From Lentzea guizhouensis (GTDB lineage Bacteria; Actinomycetota; Actinomycetes; Mycobacteriales; Pseudonocardiaceae), in assembly GCF_001701025.1 (NCBI RefSeq), contig NZ_CP016793.1:4030001-4094000 (forward strand): a stretch of DNA of 64,000 bases. The letters run 5' to 3'. Under the pieces are notes generated by a model. It did no database searches. It was not told the DNA's origin and worked only from the letters and a program-made list of their open reading frames with translations. Position numbers and translations under genes: made by a program. Positions 18,121 through 26,515 of this stretch are shown piece by piece. Every line of letters starts with the position of its first letter. The first letter of the stretch is position 1.

Positions 18121-19326
18121 ATGACCCGGCGACTTGCCTACGCGCAGCTGACGAACTCCATCGGTGACGGCGGCTTCCTCGTCTGCTCCGCCCTCTACTT
18201 CACGCTGGTGGTCGGGCTGAGCCCGGCGCAGGTCGGGCTTGGTCTCACCCTCGCGTGGGGTGTGGGCGCGGCGGCGGGGGTCGCCCTCGGGTCGCTCGCC
18301 GACCGGTTCGGCCCGCGCACCACGGCCGTCGTGCTCGCCGTGCTGACCGCGGCGAGCATCGGCGTTCTGCTCGTCACGCGCGACCACCTGGCGTTCGTGC
18401 TGGTGATGTGCCTGTACGCGAGCTTCCAGAGCGGGCTGCAGGCGTCCCGGCAAGCGCTGCTCGCGGGACTGACGACAGCGGAAGAACGCACGCGGGTGCG
18501 GGCGCGGATCCAGTCGACGGCCAACGCGGGCATCGCGATCGGTGCGGCGGCGGGCGGGTTCGCGTTGCACCTGGGCACCGAGATCGCCTACACCGCCGTG
18601 TTCGCGGTGGACGCGGTGAGCTTCCTGGCCGCGGCGGCGATCCTCGCGACGCTGCCGGAGACCGCGATGACCCGTGCCCCTGGCAAGTTCGACGTGCTCA
18701 AGGACCGGCCGTACGCGCTGGTCACGTTGATCAACGCGGTGATGCTGCTCTACCTGCCGTTGCTCAGCCTGATCATTCCTCTGTGGATCGTGCAGCGGAC
18801 CGAGGCGCCGACGTGGCTCGCGGCCGCGTTGCTGGTGCTCAACACCGCGGCCGTCGTGCTCTTCCAGGTGCGGATCGCCCGCCGTGCCAACGGTCTGCGG
18901 CAGGCGTCACGGCTCGTGCGCCACGCCGGACTGGTGATGCTCGCGTCCTGCGTGGTCTTCGCGGCCACGGCGTTCGGCATCGGCGCGTGGCCCGTGGCGG
19001 CACTGCTGGTCGCCGCCGCCGCGTTGCAGGTGCTCGGCGAGATGATGCTCGCCTCCGGCGCGTGGGAGATCAGCTTCTCCCTCGCGCCCGCCGACCGGCA
19101 GGGCCAGTACCAGGGTTTCTTCGGCACCGGCACGGCGGTCGCGCGCATGGTCGGCCCGGCGCTGCTCACGACCGTCGTGCTCGGGTGGGGGAGCCTCGGC
19201 TGGCTCCTGGTCGGCGGGCTGTTCGTGGTGGCCGGCTACGCGATGGGACCCGCGGTGCGCTGGGCCCGCGAGAAGAACTCCACCAGCTCCGGCGCCATGA
19301 CCGACGACTTGTACAGGTGCGTCTGA
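18121..19326 (+). CDS. MFS transporter (drug-efflux type)
   Basis: A 401-residue major facilitator with about 12 hydrophobic helices. The loop motif GSLADRFGPRTTAVV between helices 2 and 3 (about residues 58-72) matches MFS motif A (G-x-L-a-D-r-x-G-x-r). It resembles proton-driven drug or metabolite exporters; the substrate is unknown. The final 91 bases overlap the convergent hydrolase gene, an unusually deep tail-to-tail overlap. The last ~20 residues are hydrophilic. Confidence 0.87.
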   Translation: MTRRLAYAQLTNSIGDGGFLVCSALYFTLVVGLSPAQVGLGLTLAWGVGAAAGVALGSLADRFGPRTTAVVLAVLTAASIGVLLVTRDHLAFVLVMCLYASFQSGLQASRQALLAGLTTAEERTRVRARIQSTANAGIAIGAAAGGFALHLGTEIAYTAVFAVDAVSFLAAAAILATLPETAMTRAPGKFDVLKDRPYALVTLINAVMLLYLPLLSLIIPLWIVQRTEAPTWLAAALLVLNTAAVVLFQVRIARRANGLRQASRLVRHAGLVMLASCVVFAATAFGIGAWPVAALLVAAAALQVLGEMMLASGAWEISFSLAPADRQGQYQGFFGTGTAVARMVGPALLTTVVLGWGSLGWLLVGGLFVVAGYAMGPAVRWAREKNSTSSGAMTDDLYRCV

Positions 19327-20060
19327 CCGGCCAGCGTGCGGTGCTCGGCGCCCTCGACGACCTCCGCGACGTTCTTCATCGTGTTGCGGAGGTACACGGG
19401 CGACTTGCCGCCGTCCATGGCGAGCGTCGGCACCTTGACGTTCCAGCGGCCGGCCGGCAGCTTCTCACCGCGGCCGTCGTCGCCCAGGATGCGCAGGTCC
19501 CACGGCAGCGTGTGCGCCACGAGCTTGAGCTTCCTCCACATCGGCGTCAGCTTCATGACCGCGACGGCGAAACCGGGCGTGCCGACGAGCTTCATGAACG
19601 ACGACAGCGCGCCGGACCGGTCGCCCTTCGCGATCAGCCCGTCCATCGTCCGCACGTAGTCGGCCGGCCGGGCCGGATAGGTGTCGTCGACGACGAACGG
19701 CGCCTCGTAGACCGCGAGCCGGGTGATCGACGGCAGCTTCGACGCGGCTTCGAGCGCCAGCACCGCGCCGGAGGAGACGCCGAAGACGAACGCGGACCCG
19801 CCGGCCTCCTCGATGACCGCGTCGATGTCCTCGATCTCGCGCTCCAGCGACCACGGCGTGGCGCCGTCCCCGGTCTCGCCCCGGCCGCGCCGGTCGTAGG
19901 TGTAGACGGTGAAGTTCTTGTCCAGCACGGAGGCGAGCTCGGTGGTGGGCCCGAACCTCCGGTGGCACATGGCACCGTCGACGAGCAGCAGCGCGGGCCC
20001 GGAACCGGTGATCGAGTAGGCGATCTCGGTGCCGTCGGCCGAGGTCGTGAAGCGGGTCAT
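19236..20060 (-). CDS. Alpha/beta-fold hydrolase
   Basis: A 274-residue soluble alpha/beta hydrolase. Strand-turn DRRGRGETG (about 56-64), nucleophile elbow GVSSGA (Ser about residue 96) and a late His in GQTHLY complete a plausible triad. The substrate is unknown. Its ATG overlaps the stop of the upstream SRPBCC gene by 4 bases (ATGA), so the two are translationally coupled, and it overlaps the MFS gene tail by 91 bases. Confidence 0.85.
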   Translation of the reverse strand: MTRFTTSADGTEIAYSITGSGPALLLVDGAMCHRRFGPTTELASVLDKNFTVYTYDRRGRGETGDGATPWSLEREIEDIDAVIEEAGGSAFVFGVSSGAVLALEAASKLPSITRLAVYEAPFVVDDTYPARPADYVRTMDGLIAKGDRSGALSSFMKLVGTPGFAVAVMKLTPMWRKLKLVAHTLPWDLRILGDDGRGEKLPAGRWNVKVPTLAMDGGKSPVYLRNTMKNVAEVVEGAEHRTLAGQTHLYKSSVMAPELVEFFSRAQRTAGPIA

Positions 20061-20740
20061 TTCTTCTCTCCCAGGGTGGATTCGAGCCAGAGCTGCCAGT
20101 CCTGTTCGGACTCGTCGCCCGCGAAGACGTGGTGCGCGGCGATCATCGGGCCGTGGAAGCCGCGCATGAACCGGTACATGCCGTTCCCGGTCCGCACGCC
20201 GAGGGTGTGCGAGTTGCGGTGGTACTCGACGGCGTCCGGGAGCTTGGTCCCGATGGCGTCGTCGAGCCTGCGCCAGGCCTCGTCCCAGTCGGTGACCACG
20301 GGCCCGAAGACGGTGAGCGGCCGCGCGGTCCGGCCGGCGAAGTGGCCCAGGTACTCGACCAGCGTGCGCCAGAACAGCGCGCCACCCAGCTGCATGGCCT
20401 CGAACTCGTCCGCCCAGTCGTCGCCGGGCAGGAACCCGCTCGTGACCATCCGCAGCACCGTGCTGCCGTGGTCACGCCCCTCGACCATGAACTCGTAGGC
20501 GATGAACCGGCCGTCCGGCGCCTCGCCGCTGTGGTGCGCGAAGTGCTTGAGCGGGTCGTTGGCGGTGATCTCCGACGTCGGCCGGTAGCCGCCGAACGAG
20601 AGCTTCACCTGCCCGTTCTCCACCTCGTTGCGGCCCATGAACCACGAGTCGATCCCTGGCCCGGTGGCGATCGCCTCCCAGACCTCCTCGACCGAGGCCG
20701 GTACCTCGGCCTTGTCGGTGGCTTCGAACGCGTGGCCCAT
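20057..20740 (-). CDS. SRPBCC (START/AHSA1-like) domain protein
   Basis: A 227-residue protein with a helix-grip fold signature: the start (VPASVEEVWEAIATGPGIDSWF) matches AHSA1/SRPBCC ligand-binding proteins, and a central hydrophobic strand/helix pattern follows. Such proteins bind or transform hydrophobic ligands or act as co-chaperone-like domains; the role here is unknown. A strong GAGAAGGAG ribosome-binding site lies before the ATG at 20740. It heads the two-gene operon with the hydrolase, downstream of the inverted repeat at 20797. Confidence 0.83.
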   Translation of the reverse strand: MGHAFEATDKAEVPASVEEVWEAIATGPGIDSWFMGRNEVENGQVKLSFGGYRPTSEITANDPLKHFAHHSGEAPDGRFIAYEFMVEGRDHGSTVLRMVTSGFLPGDDWADEFEAMQLGGALFWRTLVEYLGHFAGRTARPLTVFGPVVTDWDEAWRRLDDAIGTKLPDAVEYHRNSHTLGVRTGNGMYRFMRGFHGPMIAAHHVFAGDESEQDWQLWLESTLGEKK

Positions 20741-20796
20741 CAGCTCGTCTCCTTCTCCCGCGGCATGGTGCCATCCTGCCGCCGAACAATCATCTC

Positions 20797-20822
20797 GTCA
20801 AGACAGTCTGGTTGGTCTTGAC
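20797..20822. promoter_or_regulatory. Inverted repeat GTCAAGAC-N10-GTCTTGAC (candidate operator)
   Basis: Perfect 8-base arms in the 139-base divergent gap between the SRPBCC operon and the DUF998 remnant, next to an A8 run and a TTGACA -35-like hexamer. The size fits a TetR- or MarR-type dimer site, yet no such regulator gene adjoins it. Regulation of the SRPBCC/hydrolase operon is inferred. Confidence 0.5.
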
Positions 20823-20879
20823 AAAAAAAATTGTCGGCGGTTCCGTTCTCGCCGTCGAACTTCGTTGGAGGAGGAACTC

Positions 20880-21309
20880 ATGTCCCGTGTGCTGAGCGGT
20901 GTCGTCGCCGGTCCGCCCTACCTGGCCGTCGGGTACGCCCAGGCGTTCACCCGCTCCGGCTTCGACCTGGCGCGGCACCCGTTCTCGATGCTCAGCCTGG
21001 TTCGCTGGGCTGGATCCAGATCGCGAACTTCATCGTGTGCGGCGCGCGTTCGTCATCGCCGCCACCGGCATGACGCGCTTCTCCACCTGGGGCGCGCGGA
21101 TGATCGGCTGGATCGGCGCGTGCTTCGTCTTCGCGCGTAGGCTCGGAGGATGGCTGGCGGTGGTGAGCGCGCTGACCGGGCTGCTGCTGATGGTGCCGAT
21201 GGCGTTCCTCGGCAACCCGTCGGGCACCGTCCTGCTCTGCGCGGTCGCGACGACCGGCTGGCTGTGGACCTCGGTGGTGTCGCTTCGAGTGCGTGTTTCC
21301 TCGACCTGA
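20880..21309 (+). pseudogene. DUF998 membrane protein remnant
   Basis: Starts well: GGAGGAGG six bases before the ATG, then MSRVLSGVVAGPPYLAVGYA as in DUF998 proteins. The frame shifts at about 21000 (a GGG run appears to be GG) into GSLGWIQIANFIVCGA, and again at about 21046 into FVIAATGMTR. Near 21100 the sequence jumps from the conserved WGARMIG stretch directly to the late ACFVFARR helix, so about 55-60 codons of the family core are missing. It ends VSLRVRVSST. Two frameshifts plus a deletion mean it is not functional. Confidence 0.75.
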
Positions 21310-21367
21310 TCTGCCCCGAGTGCGGGCGCGTCACCACCGACGCCGACGCGCCCGGCTGCTCTTCGTG

Positions 21368-21601
21368 TCAGACGCCCGCACCCAGCTGACGGGCGTGCGT
21401 GGAGCTGATGTCGTAGGCCACACCGCAGAACGTGCACTGCATCCCGTACTTCTTGCTGATCGTGAAGAGCGGGATGAAGAAGACCGTGGGCTTCGTCACC
21501 CGCCGCGAGAGGCTGTGCGCCGCCTGGTGCCCGCAGTGCCCGCACACCAGCGTCAGCATCATGAGCTGCTGGATCGTCGTCCGCCAACCGAAGATGACCA
21601 T
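21368..21601 (-). CDS. Small zinc-ribbon protein
   Basis: A 77-residue protein with two CxxC pairs (CGHC and CTFC) flanking a hydrophobic stretch (PTVFFIPLFTISKKYGM), matching small actinobacterial zinc-ribbon proteins of unknown function. An AAGGAG ribosome-binding site seven bases before the ATG at 21601 decides the start. It is convergent with the DUF998 remnant. Confidence 0.75.
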   Translation of the reverse strand: MVIFGWRTTIQQLMMLTLVCGHCGHQAAHSLSRRVTKPTVFFIPLFTISKKYGMQCTFCGVAYDISSTHARQLGAGV

Positions 21602-21687
21602 CTGAGCTCCTTGTCCCGTGTTGTCCCTTTGACGTGCGGCGGCCCGTCTGAGTTGCAGTCGGTCCGGCATCTTCAGAAGCTGGACAG

Positions 21688-22194
21688 GTGGACACCCTGC
21701 TGAGGCCCTGGCACCCGGACGACGCTCCCGCCGTCCTGTCCGCCGCCCGCGAACCCCTGATGAGCCGCCAGTTCACCGTGCCGATCGACTCACTGGAAGA
21801 CGCCGAGGCCTGGATCGACCTGATGGACACCCGCCGCGCCGACGACACCGCCTACGCCTTCGCGGTGCTTTCCGGTGGGGTGCCGGTCGGCAACATCGCG
21901 GTGTCCAGCGTAGAACGACGACACGAGACCGGCTGGGTGTCGTACTGGGTGCGCGCATCGGCTCGCGGCCGCGGGCTGGCCACACGGGCGTGCCGGGAGG
22001 TGAGCACGTGGGCGTTCGACTCGCTGGGGCTGTTCCGGCTGGAGCTGGCGCACCGGCTGGACAACCCGGCGTCGTGCCGGGTGGCGGTGGGGGCCGGGTA
22101 CGTGGCCGAGGGGGTGGAGCGGGCGCGGCTGCTCTACGACGGGCAGCGGTTCGACACCGAGCGACATGCGCGGCTGGCGACGGATCAGGTGTGA
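21688..22194 (+). CDS. GNAT N-acetyltransferase (RimJ/RimL type)
   Basis: A 168-residue acetyl-CoA-dependent N-acetyltransferase. The beta4-beta5 core and pyrophosphate loop ARGRGLATRAC (Q/RxxGxG/A motif, about residues 92-102) and the RLELAHRLDNPASCRVAVGAGY-type C terminus are typical of ribosomal-protein/antibiotic acetyltransferases; the acceptor is unknown. It starts with GTG at 21688 (MDTLLRPWHPDD), close to the conserved N-terminal strand. Confidence 0.85.
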   Translation: MDTLLRPWHPDDAPAVLSAAREPLMSRQFTVPIDSLEDAEAWIDLMDTRRADDTAYAFAVLSGGVPVGNIAVSSVERRHETGWVSYWVRASARGRGLATRACREVSTWAFDSLGLFRLELAHRLDNPASCRVAVGAGYVAEGVERARLLYDGQRFDTERHARLATDQV

Positions 22195-22265
22195 GCGGTT
22201 CCGTCCGCCACCACCGAACCCAATCGATCACGGTTCACTCCGCGGACTCGCGGGTAACCGCTGGC

Positions 22266-22856
22266 ATGAGCGACGTGCAGGACGAGCTGCTGCGGACGCT
22301 GACAAAAGTCGCGAACGCCTTACGCAGCGAGGGGATTCCTTTCGCCCTGACCGGGGGATGCGCCGGCTATGCGCGCGGTGGCCCGACGAGCGAGCACGAC
22401 GTCGACCTGCTCGTGCGCGAGCAGGACGCGACGGAGGCCGTGCGCGTGCTGGTCGGGCGTGGACTGAGGGCCGCCGAACCGCCGGAAGACTGGTTGCTGA
22501 AGGTCTACGACGGCGACTCGCTGGTGGACCTGCTGTTCCGGCCCAACGAGCGGCCCGTGACCGACGAGCTCCTCGCGATGGCCGAGGAGATGCCGGTCGG
22601 ATCGGTGATGCTGCCGGTGATGCCGGCGACGTACGTGCTGATCAGCAAGTTGCTGGTGCTCGACGGGCACCGCTGCGACTTCAGCGAGCTGCTGCCGTTC
22701 GCCCGTGCGCTCAGGGAACAGATCGACTGGCAGCAGGTGCGCGACGAGACCAAGAACTCGCCGTACGCGGAGGCGTTCCTGGTGCTCACCGAACGTCTGG
22801 ACATCATCGGGAGGGACCATGAGCTCCGAGCAGTACCTCGCGGCGAACCTGCGTAG
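22266..22856 (+). CDS. Nucleotidyltransferase-fold protein
   Basis: A 196-residue protein with the nucleotidyltransferase signature: GGCAGYARGG (30-39) then EHDVDLLV, giving the two metal-binding Asp residues D45 and D47. It resembles antitoxin-like/DUF6036-type nucleotidyltransferases, so it could transfer NMP to a protein or RNA; the target is unknown. It leads a tightly packed operon: the BON gene begins 38 bases before its stop. The ATG at 22266 is the only start that places the motif at the usual distance. Confidence 0.8.
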   Translation: MSDVQDELLRTLTKVANALRSEGIPFALTGGCAGYARGGPTSEHDVDLLVREQDATEAVRVLVGRGLRAAEPPEDWLLKVYDGDSLVDLLFRPNERPVTDELLAMAEEMPVGSVMLPVMPATYVLISKLLVLDGHRCDFSELLPFARALREQIDWQQVRDETKNSPYAEAFLVLTERLDIIGRDHELRAVPRGEPA

Positions 22857-23067
22857 GGCGGTCGCGGAGGACCCGAGAACAGCCGAGCTCGGCGTGCGCG
22901 TCACCGTGCGCGGCGACCACGTGATGCTGTCCGGCGACGTCGCGTGCGCGGACCGCAGGGCCGCGTTGGAAGAGGTGCTGCGCGAGGCGGCACCCGAGCT
23001 GACGATCCTCAACGACGTGCGCGTGACACCTGCCGGGGAACCGGAGGGTGAGGAGGACCTGCGATGA
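22819..23067 (+). CDS. BON-domain protein
   Basis: An 82-residue single BON domain (VRVTVRGDHVMLSGDVACAD followed by an amphipathic helix and a final NDVRVTP strand). BON domains bind phospholipids or other ligands, usually in exported or osmotically induced proteins. No signal peptide is present, so it is predicted cytoplasmic. GGGAGG lies before the ATG at 22819. It overlaps both neighbours (38 bases upstream, 4 bases downstream). Confidence 0.85.
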   Translation: MSSEQYLAANLRRAVAEDPRTAELGVRVTVRGDHVMLSGDVACADRRAALEEVLREAAPELTILNDVRVTPAGEPEGEEDLR

Positions 23068-23786
23068 TCCGGATCGCCGCCGTCGGTGACGTGCACCTGG
23101 GCGAGGACATGCGCGGCAGGCTGCGGCCGGCGCTCGAGAAGGTCGGCGAGCACGCGGACGTGCTGCTGCTCGCCGGCGACCTGACGCGGCACGGCACGGT
23201 CGCCGAGGCCGAGGTCGTCGCGGACGAGTTCGCGGACCTGCCGGTGCCCGTCGTCGCCGTGCTCGGCAACCACGACCACCAGGACGACAAACCGCTCGAA
23301 GTCACGAAAACGCTGCAGGACAAGGGCATCCACGTCCTCGAAGGCACAACCTTCGAAGCCAGGATCAACGGCTGCACGCTCGGCGTCGCCGGGGTGAAGG
23401 GCTTCGGCGGCGGGTTCGCCGGCAAGTGCGGCAGCGCGTTCGGCGAACGCGAGATGAAGGCGTTCATCCAGCACACCTGCGGCATCGCGGAGTCGCTGGA
23501 GGGCGCACTGTCCGAACTGGACACCGACATCAAGGTCGCGCTGACGCACTACGCGCCGGTGCCGGACACGTTGCGCGGCGAGCCGCCGGAGATCTACCCG
23601 TTCCTCGGCTCGTACCTGCTCGGCGAGGCCATCGACAAGACCGGCACCCACCTCGCGATCCACGGCCACGCGCACTTCGGCACGGAACAGGGCATGACGC
23701 CGGGCGGCGTGCGCGTGCGCAACGTCGCCCAGCCGATCATCCGCTCCGCCTACACGGTCTACGTGCTCGAAGGGGCACCGAAATGA
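23064..23786 (+). CDS. Calcineurin-like metallophosphoesterase
   Basis: A 240-residue dinuclear-metal phosphoesterase with the full motif series: GDVHLG (8-13), GDLTRHG (about 53), GNHDH (about 74), HYAP (about 165) and GHAHFG (about 199). The substrate (phosphodiester, nucleotide or protein phosphate) is unknown. ATGA overlaps join it to the BON gene and the TPP enzyme. The association with a nucleotidyltransferase two genes upstream suggests that one might add and the other remove a nucleotide modification (inference). Confidence 0.88.
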   Translation: MIRIAAVGDVHLGEDMRGRLRPALEKVGEHADVLLLAGDLTRHGTVAEAEVVADEFADLPVPVVAVLGNHDHQDDKPLEVTKTLQDKGIHVLEGTTFEARINGCTLGVAGVKGFGGGFAGKCGSAFGEREMKAFIQHTCGIAESLEGALSELDTDIKVALTHYAPVPDTLRGEPPEIYPFLGSYLLGEAIDKTGTHLAIHGHAHFGTEQGMTPGGVRVRNVAQPIIRSAYTVYVLEGAPK

Positions 23787-25540
23787 CCGTCGGCGACTTC
23801 GTCGTGCAACGCCTGCGGGACTGGAAGGTCAAGCAGGTGTTCGCGTACCCCGGCGACGGCATCAACGGGATCGTGGCCGCGTTCGGCAAAGCGGACAACG
23901 ACCCGTTGTTCATCCAGACGCGGCACGAGGAGATGGCCGCGTTCGCCGCCGTCGGGTACGCGAAGTTCAGCAACGACGTCGGCGTGTGCCTCGCGACCAG
24001 CGGACCCGGCGCGATCCACCTGCTGAACGGGCTCTACGACGCGAAGCTCGACCACGTCCCGGTCGTCGCGATCGTCGGCCAGACCGCCCGCACCGCCCAA
24101 GGCGGCAGCTTCCAGCAAGAGGTCGACCTGCACGCGTTGTTCCACGACGTCGCTTCGTTCCTGATCGACGTCACGGTCCCGGAGCAGCTGCCGAACGCCC
24201 TGGACCGCGCGTTCCGCACCGCCGCCGCCGAGCGCGCGCCGGCCGTGGTGATCATCCCGAACGACGTGCAGGAGCAGGAGTACGAGGCGCCGAAACACGA
24301 GTTCAAGCACATCCCGTCCAGCCCGCCGTCACGGCCGTCATCAGTCGTCGTGCCCGCGCAGGACGAGGTTCGGCGCGCCGCCGAGGTGCTGAACAGCGGC
24401 TCGAAGGTCGCCGTCCTGATCGGGCAGGGTGCCCGGGAGGCGGCCGCGGAGGTGACCGAGGTCGCCGAGCTGCTCGGCGCGGGCGTGGCGAAGGCGTTGC
24501 TGGGCAAGGACGTGCTGCCCGACGACCTGCCCTTCGTGACCGGGTCGATCGGCCTGCTCGGAACGCGGCCGAGCTACGAGATGATGCGCGACTGCGACCG
24601 GTTGCTGATCATCGGCTCGAACTTCCCGTACTCGCAGTTCCTGCCCAAGTTCGGTGCCGCGCGCGGGGTGCAGGTCGACGTCGACGGGCGCGCGATCGGG
24701 ATGCGCTACCCGACCGAGGTGAACCTGGTCGGCGACGCACGCGAGACGTTGCGCGCGCTCATCCCGCTGCTCGAACGCAAAGCCGACCGCTCGTGGCGCG
24801 AGTCGATCGAGAAGAACGTCGAACGCTGGTGGGAAGTCCTGCAGCGGCAGGCGATGGTGCCCGCCGACCCGGTCAACCCGATGCGGATCGTGCACGAGCT
24901 GTCCGAACGGCTGCCGCACAACGCGATCGTCACCGCGGACTCCGGTTCCGCGACGAACTGGTACGCGCGGCTGCTGAAGATCCGCGGCGGCGTGCGGTCG
25001 TCGTTGTCCGGCACGCTGGCCACGATGGGCTGCGCCGTGCCGTACGCGCTGGGCGCCGCCTTTGCCCAGCCGGACCGGCCGTTGATCGCGCTGGTCGGCG
25101 ACGGCGCGATGCAGATGAACGGGATGGCGGAGCTGCTCACGTTGCGGCACCACAACATCCGGTGCATCGTCTGCGTGTTCCACAACAACGACCTCAACCA
25201 GGTCACGTGGGAACTGCGCGCGATGGGCGGTGCCCCGAAGTTCGAGCCCTCGCAGACGCTGCCGGACCTGTCGTACGCGGACTTCGCGCGCTCGATCGGC
25301 CTGCAGGGCATCGAGGTCGACTCGCCCGACCAGCTCGGCCCCGCCTGGGACACCGCGCTCGCCCACGCCGGCACCACCGTGCTCGACGTGCGCTGCGACC
25401 CGAACGTGCCACCCATCCCGCCACACGCGACGTTCGACCAGATCAAGGACATGACCGAAGCGGTGCTGCGCGGCGACCCGGACGCCTGGGACATCATGTC
25501 GCGCGGCCTGCGGACCAAGATCCAGGAGTTGCTCCCGTGA
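23783..25540 (+). CDS. Thiamine-pyrophosphate enzyme, pyruvate oxidase / acetolactate synthase family
   Basis: A 585-residue TPP-dependent enzyme. The N-terminal pyrimidine-binding domain includes the catalytic Glu in TRHEEMAAFAAVGYAK. A central Rossmann domain and a C-terminal pyrophosphate domain follow, with GDGAMQMNG...NN for Mg2+/TPP (about residues 439-467). It best resembles PoxB-type pyruvate:quinone oxidoreductases, but lacks an obvious membrane-binding C-terminal peptide, so acetolactate synthase-like or other decarboxylase activity is possible. The ATG at 23783 overlaps the phosphoesterase stop, and a GTGA overlap links it to the F420 oxidoreductase. Confidence 0.88.
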   Translation: MTVGDFVVQRLRDWKVKQVFAYPGDGINGIVAAFGKADNDPLFIQTRHEEMAAFAAVGYAKFSNDVGVCLATSGPGAIHLLNGLYDAKLDHVPVVAIVGQTARTAQGGSFQQEVDLHALFHDVASFLIDVTVPEQLPNALDRAFRTAAAERAPAVVIIPNDVQEQEYEAPKHEFKHIPSSPPSRPSSVVVPAQDEVRRAAEVLNSGSKVAVLIGQGAREAAAEVTEVAELLGAGVAKALLGKDVLPDDLPFVTGSIGLLGTRPSYEMMRDCDRLLIIGSNFPYSQFLPKFGAARGVQVDVDGRAIGMRYPTEVNLVGDARETLRALIPLLERKADRSWRESIEKNVERWWEVLQRQAMVPADPVNPMRIVHELSERLPHNAIVTADSGSATNWYARLLKIRGGVRSSLSGTLATMGCAVPYALGAAFAQPDRPLIALVGDGAMQMNGMAELLTLRHHNIRCIVCVFHNNDLNQVTWELRAMGGAPKFEPSQTLPDLSYADFARSIGLQGIEVDSPDQLGPAWDTALAHAGTTVLDVRCDPNVPPIPPHATFDQIKDMTEAVLRGDPDAWDIMSRGLRTKIQELLP

Positions 25541-26487
25541 AGCTCGGCTACTTCCTCTCCTCAGAAGAACACGGACCCCGCGACCTGGTCCGCAACGCGC
25601 GCCTGGCCGGCGACCACGGCTTCGAGGCGCTGTGGATCTCCGACCACTACCACCCGTGGAACGACGAACAGGGCCAGTCCCCGTTCGTCTGGGGCACGAT
25701 CGGCGCGCTGTCCGAGGCGGTCACCGTCCCCATCACCACCGCCGTGACCTGCCCGACGGTCCGCATCCACCCGGCCGTCATCGCCCAGGCCGCCGCCACC
25801 GCCGCGGTCCAGTGCGAGGGCCGCTTCGTGCTCGGCGTCGGCAGCGGCGAAGCGCTGAACGAACACGTCCTCGGCGACCGCTGGCCCTCCGCCGACGTGC
25901 GCCTGGAGATGCTGGAGGAGGCCATCGGCCTCATCCGCACGCTGCACCAGGGCGACGAGGTCACCCACCACGGCAAGCACTACACCGTCGAGAACGCACG
26001 CATCTACACCATCCCCGAACGCCCGGTGCCGATCTACGTCTCCGCCTTCGGCCCCAAAGCGGTCCGGCTGGCGGCGAAGAGCGGCGACGGCTACATCTGC
26101 GTCGGCCCGTCCGGCGACCTCGTGAAGCAGTACCGCGACGAGGGCGGCCGCGGCCCGGCCCAGAGCGGCCTCAAGGTCTGCTGGGCACCCTCCGAAGAGG
26201 ACGCCGTCGCCACCGCACACCGCCTGTGGCCCAACGACGGCCTGCCCGGCGAGCTCGCCCAGGTGCTACCCACCCCGCGCCACTTCGAACAGGCGTCCCA
26301 GCTCGTCACCCCCGACATGATCCGCGACGCGATGCCGTGCGGCCCCGACCCGCAGCAGTACGCGGAGAAGGTCAAGGAGTTCGCCGACGCGGGCTTCGAC
26401 GAGGTCTACGTCCAGCAGATCGGCCCCGACCAGGAAGGGTTCTTCGAGTTCTGGGCCAAGGAGGTCGTGCCGCTGCTCGAGGTTTAG
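25537..26487 (+). CDS. F420-dependent LLM-class oxidoreductase (G6PDH-like subfamily)
   Basis: A 316-residue luciferase-like monooxygenase-fold enzyme that should use coenzyme F420 rather than FMN. The start (MKLGYFLSSEEHGPRDLVRN), WISDHYHPWNDEQGQSPFVW and CEGRFVLGVGSGEALNEHV match the actinobacterial F420 subfamily that includes glucose-6-phosphate dehydrogenase-like members. The natural substrate is not deducible. The GTG start lies within the upstream stop (GTGA overlap). Confidence 0.88.
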   Translation: MKLGYFLSSEEHGPRDLVRNARLAGDHGFEALWISDHYHPWNDEQGQSPFVWGTIGALSEAVTVPITTAVTCPTVRIHPAVIAQAAATAAVQCEGRFVLGVGSGEALNEHVLGDRWPSADVRLEMLEEAIGLIRTLHQGDEVTHHGKHYTVENARIYTIPERPVPIYVSAFGPKAVRLAAKSGDGYICVGPSGDLVKQYRDEGGRGPAQSGLKVCWAPSEEDAVATAHRLWPNDGLPGELAQVLPTPRHFEQASQLVTPDMIRDAMPCGPDPQQYAEKVKEFADAGFDEVYVQQIGPDQEGFFEFWAKEVVPLLEV

Positions 26488-26515
26488 CGGTGGGCTCGCC
26501 AGGAACTCGGGTCCG

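Noticed and set aside
21150..21389. A CxxC-containing plus-strand frame near 21310-21389
   Set aside because: The two CxxC pairs (CPEC, CSSC) look zinc-ribbon-like, but the frame has no start of its own; the only in-frame start lies inside the DUF998 remnant in another frame, so it is at best a fragment.
22195..22265. Possible tRNA or small RNA in the gap before the nucleotidyltransferase
   Set aside because: No cloverleaf or conserved T-loop sequence; seems to be a simple promoter gap.
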